A stretch of 30,535 bases of DNA. Source: Porphyromonadaceae bacterium UBA4277 (GTDB lineage: Bacteria > Bacteroidota > Bacteroidia > Bacteroidales > Muribaculaceae). A model generated the notes under the pieces. That model had not been told where the DNA came from. It saw nothing but the letters and a program-made list of their open reading frames with translations, and did no database searches. Each line of letters opens with the position of its first letter. The stretch's first letter is position 1. The DNA lies in assembly GCA_002395965.1 (NCBI GenBank), contig DGVT01000013.1:26810-57344 (forward strand). The letters run 5' to 3'. Below are positions 24,067 to 30,535 of this stretch, piece by piece. A program made the position numbers and the translations under genes.

Positions 24067-26436
24067 TTAATGCTTTGAGCGCCGTCTCTTGCCGTGCCGT
24101 GACGTGCTGCCGTCGCGTTTGTTTTGGAGTTCGCGCCGTGTGCTGTTGCCGCGCCGGCGCTGCCTTGTGCGCCGTGAGGCGGTGGCACCTTCGTGCTTCT
24201 GTCGCTTGCGCTCGTCGCGTGATGCCTTCGCCAGCGGACCGGCGTTTTGCGGCGTGATGGGCTCGCGGTCGATGCGGTGAGTGCCGGCCGGGCTGGTGGG
24301 CGTGACAAGTACAAAGTCGAGTTGCTTGTTGATGAGGTTGGCCCGTGCCACCTGAATGGTGACCGGGTCGCCAAGCTGGTAGGCGCGGTGGGTGCGGCGG
24401 CCGCGCACCAGGAAGTTTTGCTCGTCAAACTCATAGTAGTCGTCGTCAAGCTCCCTGATGGGCACCATGCCCTCGCAGTGTGTCTCATCGATTTCCACAT
24501 ATATTCCCCATTCGGTCACCCCGCTGATGTGGCCGGTGTAAACGTTGCCTAATCGCTCGCCCATAAATTCCACCTCTTTATATTTAATAGATGCCCGCTC
24601 GGCATTGGATGCAAGCTGCTCCTGTGAGCTGCAATGCTTGCACTGCTCTTCGAGTTGCTCTTGGTTGACCGAGCGGCTGCCTTTCACGGCATAGCGGTCG
24701 AGCAAGCGGTGTACCATCATGTCGGGGTATCGTCTGATGGGCGATGTGAAGTGGGTGTAATAGTCAAATCCCAGTCCGTAGTGGCCCACGTTTTGGGTTG
24801 AGTAGGACGCCTTGGCCATCGACCTGATCGACAGTAGCGACAGCAGCTCCTCTTCGGGCTTGCCGGCGGCTTTCTCCAGCATTTGGTTGATTGAGCGGTT
24901 CACCTCGCGTGGTGTGCCGTGGGTCTTGATCTTGTAGCCGAAGTGTGCGGCCACCTTGGCCACGTTGTCGAGCTTTTCGATGTCGGGTTCGTCGTGCACG
25001 CGATAGACCATGGCCTTGGCTTTTCTGCTGGGGGGCACCTTGCCGATGTGTGCCGCCACGGTGCGGTTGGCCAGCAGCATGAATTCTTCGATGAGCTTGT
25101 TGGCTTCTTTTGAGATGTGTGTGATTACGGCCAGTGGCTTTCCGTTGTCGTCGATGTCAAATTTTATCTCTTCGCGCTCAAACGATACGGCTCCGTTCTC
25201 GAAGCGCTCTTTGCGCAGTTTCTGCGCCAGGTCGTTGAGTGTGAGCAGTTGGTCGGCCAGGTCGCCTTTTCCGGTCTCGATGATTTGTTGCGCTTCTTCG
25301 TATGAAAAACGCCGGTTGCTCCTGGTCACCGTGTGGCAAATTTCATAATGCTTCACCTTGGCGTTTGCATCCATTTCAAAGATTACCGAGTGGGTGAGCT
25401 TGTCCTCGTCGGGGCGCAGCGAGCAGATGAAGTTGCACAGCCTCTCGGGCAGCATGGGCACCGTGCGATCCACAAGATATACACTTGTGGCGCGATTTTG
25501 TGCCTCACGGTCGATGACGGTGCCGGGCTTGACGTAGTGGGTGACGTCGGCGATGTGAACGCCAATCTCCCAGTTCCCGTTGTCGAGCTGTCGTATCGAC
25601 AGCGCGTCGTCGTAGTCCTTGGCATCGGCGGGGTCGATGGTGAATGTGGTGATGCTGCGCATGTCGCGACGGCGGGCCACTTCCTCGTCGGTGATGCCGG
25701 GCTGCATCTTGCGCGCCACTCGCTCCACGTTTTCGGGGTACTTGTATGGAAGCCCGAATTCTGCCAGAATGGCGTGGATCTCGGCATTGTTCTCGCCGGC
25801 TTTGCCTAAAATGTCAACCACTTCGCCTATCGGGCTGTCGGCATCTTGCGGCCACTCGACGATGCGTGCCACCACTTTGTCGCCTGTCTCGGCTCCGGCA
25901 AGTCGCTCCAGCGGGATGAAAATGTCGGTGGCAAGAAACTTGCTGTCGGTGATCAGTCGGGCGAAGTATCGCTGCACGTCGAGTGTGCCCACAAACACCT
26001 GTTCCTTGCGCTCGATAATCTGAATTACCTCGCCTTCGGGCTCGAGTCCGCTGCGCACTGCGCCTATGTTGACCAGCACGCGGTCGCCATTCAGGGCGTG
26101 CATCGAGTTGCGCTCGGCCACCATGATGGGTGTGCCGTCGCCGGTGTCAACGCTATTCTTGCCCTTGCCGCGGCGTATAAACAGCCCCTCGACCACCATC
26201 GACCGGTTGGCGGCTTTGTACTTGCCTGCTCGCTCCTCGGTCACAAAGCCATCGGTGGCCAGCGACTGCAGTACCTCGGTGATGAGTGCGCGCTGCTTGG
26301 GAGTGTGGGCGCCGACGGCGGCCGACACTTGCTTGTAGTTGTAGGTGCCGTCGCTGTGCTCGTTGAAGAAGTTGATGACAAGGTCGTGCAGCTCACGGCG
26401 CTCGATGCGTGTTGATGTGCTTTTTTTCTTAGCCAT
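24067..26436 (-). CDS. rnr: Ribonuclease R
   Basis: A 789-residue 3'-5' exoribonuclease that degrades structured RNA in mRNA turnover and ribosome quality control. Domains in order: N-terminal winged-helix (LHDLVINFFNEHSDGTYNYKQVSAAVG), two cold-shock barrels, and the RNB catalytic domain with ITTFTIDPADAKDYDDALSI (acidic cluster at ~267-277) and the VHIADVTHYV and TSPIRRYPDMMVHR motifs. A C-terminal S1 domain follows (YTGHISGVTEWGIYVEIDE). The last ~55 residues are Lys/Arg-rich, as is usual for this enzyme. The open frame extends upstream to 26538, but the promoter lies inside that extension. The ATG at 26436 (MAKKKSTST) gives the normal length and N-terminus. Confidence 0.96.
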   Translation of the reverse strand: MAKKKSTSTRIERRELHDLVINFFNEHSDGTYNYKQVSAAVGAHTPKQRALITEVLQSLATDGFVTEERAGKYKAANRSMVVEGLFIRRGKGKNSVDTGDGTPIMVAERNSMHALNGDRVLVNIGAVRSGLEPEGEVIQIIERKEQVFVGTLDVQRYFARLITDSKFLATDIFIPLERLAGAETGDKVVARIVEWPQDADSPIGEVVDILGKAGENNAEIHAILAEFGLPYKYPENVERVARKMQPGITDEEVARRRDMRSITTFTIDPADAKDYDDALSIRQLDNGNWEIGVHIADVTHYVKPGTVIDREAQNRATSVYLVDRTVPMLPERLCNFICSLRPDEDKLTHSVIFEMDANAKVKHYEICHTVTRSNRRFSYEEAQQIIETGKGDLADQLLTLNDLAQKLRKERFENGAVSFEREEIKFDIDDNGKPLAVITHISKEANKLIEEFMLLANRTVAAHIGKVPPSRKAKAMVYRVHDEPDIEKLDNVAKVAAHFGYKIKTHGTPREVNRSINQMLEKAAGKPEEELLSLLSIRSMAKASYSTQNVGHYGLGFDYYTHFTSPIRRYPDMMVHRLLDRYAVKGSRSVNQEQLEEQCKHCSSQEQLASNAERASIKYKEVEFMGERLGNVYTGHISGVTEWGIYVEIDETHCEGMVPIRELDDDYYEFDEQNFLVRGRRTHRAYQLGDPVTIQVARANLINKQLDFVLVTPTSPAGTHRIDREPITPQNAGPLAKASRDERKRQKHEGATASRRTRQRRRGNSTRRELQNKRDGSTSRHGKRRRSKH

Positions 26437-26462
26437 AAATGTTGCCTTTGAGATAATTCCCC

Positions 26463-26493
26463 CAAAATTAAGAAATAATATCGAAATAACAAA
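26463..26493 (-). promoter_or_regulatory. Promoter of rnr
   Basis: TTTG (26490-26493) and TAATTTTG (26463-26470) on the minus strand are exactly 19 bases apart, matching the Bacteroidetes consensus fully. Transcription would begin near 26456, about 20 bases before the ATG at 26436. Confidence 0.8.
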
Positions 26494-26592
26494 ATCTGTA
26501 GCCAAATTGAAATAAAAACATCGCTTCGTTTGGCTCATTTGGCTTGATTTTTATGAAACGCATCAGAAGTAGGAGCTGTGTGCTGTAAAGCT

Positions 26593-26610
26593 ACACACTG
26601 CGGAGTGTGT
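26593..26610. other. Hairpin in the rnr-rpsL divergent region
   Basis: ACACACT-GCGG-AGTGTGT forms a 7-bp stem with a 4-base loop. The 478-bp divergent gap from 26437 to 26914 holds this hairpin, the two promoters and the rpsL leader structure. I saw no gene in it. Confidence 0.4.
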
Positions 26611-26753
26611 GGGTTAAATGATGTTAAATATTTTTAAGGTTGCTTGAAGTTTGGCTCTTTATAATGGTGTGACTTCTACCGAATTAGGTGATTTGCCGAC
26701 TCGTGTGCGGCCTGTGCCGATACCTTATATAATATTGTGTGGAGCTAAAAATA

Positions 26754-26785
26754 TTTGGCAGTTAGGAATTTATGCAGTAACTTTG
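26754..26785 (+). promoter_or_regulatory. Promoter of the str (rpsL) operon
   Basis: TTTG (26754-26757), 20 bases, then TAACTTTG (26778-26785), a full match to the Bacteroidetes consensus. The start point would be near 26792, leaving a ~123-base leader before rpsL. Confidence 0.82.
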
Positions 26786-26812
26786 CAGCACTTTTTGCGG
26801 CTGAATATAGCG

Positions 26813-26874
26813 TATTGCACATTAACCGACTGATATAGTGTGCGATAGCGTTTTATCGCGCAAGAGGTGCAATA
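26813..26874 (+). promoter_or_regulatory. Structured leader of the str operon
   Basis: TATTGCAC (26813-26820) pairs with GTGCAATA (26867-26874). They enclose a 9-bp hairpin, TGTGCGATA (26839-26847) against TATCGCGCA (26854-26862) with one G-T pair and a 6-base loop. Such a closed leader is the sort of site used by ribosomal proteins for feedback control. That role is inferred here. Confidence 0.5.
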
Positions 26875-26914
26875 GATAATAAACAATTAAAAACTAAAGT
26901 AAAACAAAACTAAG

Positions 26915-27298
26915 ATGCCAACAATTCAGCAATTAGTAAGAAAAGGCCGTACGTCGCTGGAAAGCACCAGCAAATCGCCCGCTCTGGACGCATGTCCTCA
27001 GCGCCGTGGCGTGTGCGTGCGCGTTTACACCACCACCCCCAAGAAGCCTAACTCGGCTATGCGTAAGGTGGCTCGCGTGCGCCTGACTAATGGTAAGGAA
27101 GTTAACAGCTACATTCCCGGTGAGGGACACAACCTGCAGGAGCACAGCATCGTGATGGTGCGCGGTGGTCGTGTGAAGGACCTTCCCGGTGTGCGCTATC
27201 ACATCGTGCGCGGCACACTCGATACTGCCGGCGTGGCAGGTCGCACACAGCGTCGCAGTAAGTATGGTGCCAAGCGTCCCAAAGCTGCTAAGAAGTAA
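26915..27298 (+). CDS. rpsL: Small ribosomal subunit protein uS12
   Basis: A 127-residue protein of the decoding centre. It begins MPTIQQLVRKGR and contains CPQRRGVCVRVYTTTPKKPNSAMRKVARV, NGKEVNSYIPGEGHNLQEHS and VRGGRVKDLPGVRYHIVRG. It ends in a basic tail (RSKYGAKRPKAAKK). The lysines of TPKKPNSA and GGRVKDLPG, whose replacement gives streptomycin resistance in other bacteria, are wild type. It is first in the str operon, behind a strong promoter and a structured leader. 178 bases separate it from rpsG. Confidence 0.98.
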   Translation: MPTIQQLVRKGRTSLESTSKSPALDACPQRRGVCVRVYTTTPKKPNSAMRKVARVRLTNGKEVNSYIPGEGHNLQEHSIVMVRGGRVKDLPGVRYHIVRGTLDTAGVAGRTQRRSKYGAKRPKAAKK

Positions 27299-27476
27299 TT
27301 TCAGCCGCCTGACGGCGTAACGACTTTTATTACTAAAAACAAATCACAACACAGTTAAACTTAGTTTTTGATTAATTGGTGAAACATTAAGGTTGAGTAA
27401 ATGGCTGCAGCGGCGGCCGTTGAAGAACAAAGAAGCAAACAACCAAGCGGACAAAAACTACAATTGACATTACAAA

Positions 27477-27953
27477 ATGAGAAAGGCTAAGCCCAAAAAA
27501 CGGATCATCCTTCCCGATCCTAAGTTCGGTGAAGTTCGCGTGACTAAATTCGTGAACCACCTGATGTATGATGGTAAGAAGAACACTTCTTATCGCATCT
27601 TCTACAGCGCTCTCGAGCTCGTGGGTAAGAAGATGGCAAGTGAAGAGAAAGCTCCTCTCGAAATCTGGAAAGAGGCTCTTGAGAAAGTTACTCCTCAAGT
27701 TGAGGTTAAGTCGCGTCGTGTGGGTGGTGCTACCTTCCAGGTGCCTACAGAGATTCGTCCCGACCGCAAGGAGGCTATCTCGATGAAGAACCTCATCATT
27801 TTTGCGCGCAAGCGTGGTGGCAAGACTATGGCCGACAAGCTGGCTGCCGAGATTATGGATGCTTACAACGAGCAGGGTGGCGCATTCAAGCGTAAAGAGG
27901 ACATGCACCGCATGGCCGAGGCTAACCGCGCATTCGCTCACTTCCGTTTCTAA
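27477..27953 (+). CDS. rpsG: Small ribosomal subunit protein uS7
   Basis: A 158-residue primary 16S rRNA-binding protein of the 30S head. It reads MRKAKPKKRIILPDPKFGEVRVTKFVNHLMYDGKK, LEKVTPQVEVKSRRVGGATFQVP, RPDRKEAISMKNLIIFARKR and ends KREDMHRMAEANRAFAHFRF (with one Glu-rich turn), all standard for the family. In E. coli S7 represses the operon by binding the S12-S7 gap, which here is 178 bases and can fold. It is 33 bases before fusA. Confidence 0.98.
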   Translation: MRKAKPKKRIILPDPKFGEVRVTKFVNHLMYDGKKNTSYRIFYSALELVGKKMASEEKAPLEIWKEALEKVTPQVEVKSRRVGGATFQVPTEIRPDRKEAISMKNLIIFARKRGGKTMADKLAAEIMDAYNEQGGAFKRKEDMHRMAEANRAFAHFRF

Positions 27954-27986
27954 TAATATAATCTGTAGGGAAGAAGTAAGAGAACA

Positions 27987-30110
27987 ATGGGAACTGACCA
28001 AAATCTGAAATACACTCGCAACTTAGGCATCATGGCGCACATCGATGCCGGGAAAACGACGACTTCAGAGCGTATCTTGTATTACACCGGCCTCACTCAC
28101 AAGATTGGTGAGGTGCACGATGGCGCCGCCACAATGGACTGGATGGAGCAGGAGCAGGAACGAGGCATCACTATCACCTCGGCCGCTACTACTGCGTTCT
28201 GGAACTATGGCGGACAGAAGTACAAGATTAATCTTATAGATACTCCGGGACACGTCGATTTCACCGTGGAGGTGGAGCGCTCGCTGCGTGTGCTCGACGG
28301 TGCTATTGCAACGTTCTGCGCAGTGGGTGGTGTGGAGCCGCAGAGTGAGACTGTGTGGCGCCAGGCCGACAAATACAATGTCCCGCGCATTGCCTATGTC
28401 AACAAGATGGACCGCTCGGGTGCCAACTACCTGGAGGTGGCTCGCCAGATTCACGACATTCTGGGTGCCAACCCCTGCCCCGTGCAGCTGCCCATCGGTG
28501 CCGAGGACACCTTTGCCGGCGTGATCGACCTGATCACCATGAAGGCCCTCTACTGGCACGACGAGACAATGGGAGCCGAGTATGAAGCCGACGAGATTCC
28601 CGCCGAAATGCTTGATGAGGCCCAAGAATACCGCGACAAGATGCTGGAAATGGTTGCCGAGTTTGACGACGACCTGATGGCAAAGTATTTCGACGACCCG
28701 AGCACTATTACCGAGGACGAGATCAAGCGCGCACTGCGCAAGGCCACCCTCGAGATGCACATAGTGCCCATGTTGTGCGGCAGTTCTTTCAAGAATAAAG
28801 GCGTGCAGCCGTTGCTCGATGCCGTGTGTGCCTATCTGCCCAGCCCGCTCGATGCGGCCGAGGTGATCGGTCACGACGTCAACGACCCCGAAAAGACGGT
28901 GCGTCGCAAGCCCGACAGCAACGAGCCAATGTGCGCTCTCGTTTTCAAAATCGCCACCGACCCCTATGTGGGCCGACTGGTGTTCTTCCGCGTCTATTCC
29001 GGCCAGATACAGGCCGGCACCTATGTGTATAACAGCCGCTCGGGCAAGAAAGAGCGCATCTCGCGCCTGTTCCAGATGCACAGCAACCATCAGAACCCCA
29101 TGGAGGTGATCGGGTGCGGTGACATCGGTGCCGGAGTGGGATTCAAGGATGTGCGCACCGGCGACACTCTGTGTGCCGAGGCAAGTCCCATCGTGCTTGA
29201 AGCCATGGATTTCCCCGACCCGGTGATCGGTATCGCCGTCGAACCTAAGACTCAGCACGACCTCGACCGCTTGGGCGTGGGGCTGCAGAAACTTGCTGAA
29301 GAAGACCCGACATTCCAAGTCGAGACCAACGAAGAGACCGGCCAGACCATCATTCGCGGTATGGGCGAGCTTCATCTCGACATTATCATCGACCGTCTGC
29401 GTCGTGAATTCAAGGTGGAATGTAACCAGGGTCGTCCACAGGTCACCTATAAAGAGAGCATCAGCCAGGCAGTGGAGCTGCGTGAGGTGTTCAAGAAGCA
29501 GACCGGCGGCCGTGGCAAGTTTGCCGATATCATCGTTCGCGTCGAACCGGTGGATCCCGACTTCGAGGGCTCGCTGCAGTTTATCGATGAGGTGAAAGGC
29601 GGCGACATCCCCAAGGAGTTTATTCCCTCGATTGAGAAAGGCTTCAAGAATGCTATGCGCAGCGGTGTGCTTGCCGGGTTCCCGGTTGAGCAACTCAAGG
29701 TGACCCTGATCGATGGCTCTTATCATCCCGTCGATAGCGACCAAATCTCGTTTGAGCTTTGTGCCATGCAGGCCTTCCGCAGTGCCTGTGTCAAGGCAAA
29801 GCCAGTGCTGCTTGAGCCCATCATGAAGGTTGAAGTGGTGACTCCCGAGGAGAACATGGGCGACGTGATAGGCGACCTGAACAAGCGTCGCGGTCAAGTC
29901 GAGGGCATGGAGACCAGTCGTAGCGGTGCCCGCATCGTGAAGGCGGTGGCTCCGCTGGCCGAAATGTTCGGCTATGTGACGGCCCTGCGCACCATCACAT
30001 CGGGACGTGCCACGAGCACAATGAGTTTCTCGCACTACACCGAGGTGTCGAAGGCCATCGCCGAGAAGGTGCTCACCGAGTGCCAGGGACGCGTGGATTT
30101 ATTGAAATAA
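27987..30110 (+). CDS. fusA: Translation elongation factor G
   Basis: A 707-residue GTPase that moves tRNA and mRNA through the ribosome. The GTP-binding motifs are complete: AHIDAGKTT (P-loop, 17-25), RGITITSAAT (switch 1), DTPGH (85-89) and NKMD (139-142). Domain III-V landmarks follow, including GMGELHLDIIIDRL, TGGRGKFADIIVRVEP and the C-terminal LAEMFGYVTALRTITSGRATSTMSFSHYTEV. The position in the str operon, between rpsG and rpsJ, marks it as the housekeeping EF-G. Some Bacteroidales carry a second EF-G-like paralogue elsewhere. The start MGTDQNLKYTRNLGIMAHID is the usual one. Confidence 0.98.
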   Translation: MGTDQNLKYTRNLGIMAHIDAGKTTTSERILYYTGLTHKIGEVHDGAATMDWMEQEQERGITITSAATTAFWNYGGQKYKINLIDTPGHVDFTVEVERSLRVLDGAIATFCAVGGVEPQSETVWRQADKYNVPRIAYVNKMDRSGANYLEVARQIHDILGANPCPVQLPIGAEDTFAGVIDLITMKALYWHDETMGAEYEADEIPAEMLDEAQEYRDKMLEMVAEFDDDLMAKYFDDPSTITEDEIKRALRKATLEMHIVPMLCGSSFKNKGVQPLLDAVCAYLPSPLDAAEVIGHDVNDPEKTVRRKPDSNEPMCALVFKIATDPYVGRLVFFRVYSGQIQAGTYVYNSRSGKKERISRLFQMHSNHQNPMEVIGCGDIGAGVGFKDVRTGDTLCAEASPIVLEAMDFPDPVIGIAVEPKTQHDLDRLGVGLQKLAEEDPTFQVETNEETGQTIIRGMGELHLDIIIDRLRREFKVECNQGRPQVTYKESISQAVELREVFKKQTGGRGKFADIIVRVEPVDPDFEGSLQFIDEVKGGDIPKEFIPSIEKGFKNAMRSGVLAGFPVEQLKVTLIDGSYHPVDSDQISFELCAMQAFRSACVKAKPVLLEPIMKVEVVTPEENMGDVIGDLNKRRGQVEGMETSRSGARIVKAVAPLAEMFGYVTALRTITSGRATSTMSFSHYTEVSKAIAEKVLTECQGRVDLLK

Positions 30111-30130
30111 TATCTTACATTAAAACAAAT

Positions 30131-30436
30131 ATGAGCCAAAAAATTAGAATTAAACTGAAATCTTACGACCATAACCTCGTCGATAAGTCGGCCGAGAAGA
30201 TCGTGAGAACCGTGAAGTCGACCGGTGCAGTGGTGAGCGGTCCCATCCCCCTGCCCACGCACAAGCGCATCTTCACAGTGAACCGTTCCACTTTTGTTAA
30301 CAAGAAGTCTCGCGAGCAGTTCCAGCTCTCGTCCTACAAGCGCTTGATCGACATCTATAGCTCAACGGCCAAGACTGTTGACGCTCTGATGAAGCTCGAG
30401 TTGCCCAGCGGCGTTGAGGTAGAAATCAAGGTGTAG
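30131..30436 (+). CDS. rpsJ: Small ribosomal subunit protein uS10
   Basis: A 101-residue protein of the 30S head, which elsewhere also binds NusB in antitermination. It reads MSQKIRIKLKSYDHNLVDKSAEKIVRTVKSTGA, GPIPLPTHKRIFTVNRSTFVNKKSREQF and TVDALMKLELPSGVEVEIKV. The frame is open from 30080, inside fusA, but the ATG at 30131 gives the normal N-terminus. It follows fusA by 20 bases. In many bacteria tuf stands between them. Here it does not, as is usual in Bacteroidetes. Confidence 0.98.
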   Translation: MSQKIRIKLKSYDHNLVDKSAEKIVRTVKSTGAVVSGPIPLPTHKRIFTVNRSTFVNKKSREQFQLSSYKRLIDIYSSTAKTVDALMKLELPSGVEVEIKV

Positions 30437-30520
30437 TACCGCTTGCATAACAAAACAGGAAAGATTCACAACAACGAGAAATTATCAAAGTAATTAACAA
30501 AACATTAATTGTAAAGAGAA

Positions 30521-30535
30521 ATGCCAGGATTAATT
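30521..30535 (+). CDS. rplC: Large ribosomal subunit protein uL3 (first five codons)
   Basis: The last 15 bases read MPGLI, the N-terminus expected of Bacteroidetes L3, which follows rpsJ in the S10 cluster. The gap to rpsJ is 84 bases. Identification rests on context and these five residues. Confidence 0.75.

Noticed and set aside
24015..24500. Upstream extension of the DUF4332 gene (297-residue frame)
   Set aside because: The extension lies wholly within or next to RNase R in another frame and translates to low-complexity Arg/Ser/Thr sequence. The ATG at 24014 starts the domain.
28065..30035. 656-codon open frame antisense to fusA
   Set aside because: It mirrors the codon bias of the very conserved fusA. 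The product is His/Leu-rich without family features.

Overview
The window looks like a chromosome segment of a Bacteroidales bacterium, probably of the Muribaculaceae or a close relative. The evidence is promoters of the Bacteroidetes type (TTTG, 19-21 bases, TAnnTTTG), families typical of that phylum (DUF1573, DUF2851, DUF2027-Smr, FISUMP, PCMD-like, CotH with dockerin repeats) and an rpsL-rpsG-fusA-rpsJ-rplC operon without tuf. The family-level placement is inference. I saw no rRNA, tRNA, CRISPR array or intact transposase.

Layout. 1-2413 (minus strand): an operon of two secreted DUF1573 proteins followed by meaB, which runs off the left edge. 2466-7597: an AT-rich accessory island on the minus strand. 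One gene encodes a degenerate AAA+ protein. A five-gene run encodes a PD-(D/E)XK-like protein with a C-terminal domain I do not recognise, a protein with two more copies of that domain, a 48-residue membrane protein, a degenerate WG-repeat protein and an unknown acidic protein. The AAA-like gene and the five-gene run each start behind a copy of the same 165-bp promoter-leader cassette, and the run ends at a hairpin-plus-T-tract terminator. This is the best candidate in the window for an undescribed system. 7667-11291: a small DNA-binding-like protein on the plus strand converges on a minus-strand pair encoding a transmembrane Ser/Thr kinase and a matching pseudokinase, both with FISUMP-type C-terminal domains.

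11505-16704 (plus strand): DUF2851, a secreted PCMD-like protein, a DUF2130 protein and a DUF2027-Smr protein. 16705-17330: a gene-free stretch with two MITE-like structured elements and a perfect palindrome. The second element overlaps the 3' end of the preA-like gene. 17320-24014 (minus strand): a PreA-type dihydropyrimidine dehydrogenase with an added N-terminal cysteine-rich domain, and two tandemly duplicated secreted CotH/dockerin proteins. 23607-26436 (minus strand): a helix-hairpin-helix DUF4332 protein behind RNase R. 26754-30535 (plus strand): the str/S10 ribosomal operon with a strong promoter and a structured leader, running off the right edge at rplC.

How they work together. The housekeeping parts (RNase R, S12-S7-EF-G-S10-L3, MeaB, PreA) are conventional. 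The accessory part shows three repeated designs: duplicated promoter-leaders in front of different genes, an active/dead kinase pair, and a tandem CotH duplication. Start codons were moved from the longest open frame where a non-ATG start, promoter position or family length argued for it (778-1890, 7696-8259, 11541-12833, 23607-24014, 24067-26436, 30131-30436). All identities rest on reading motifs by eye, with no database search.
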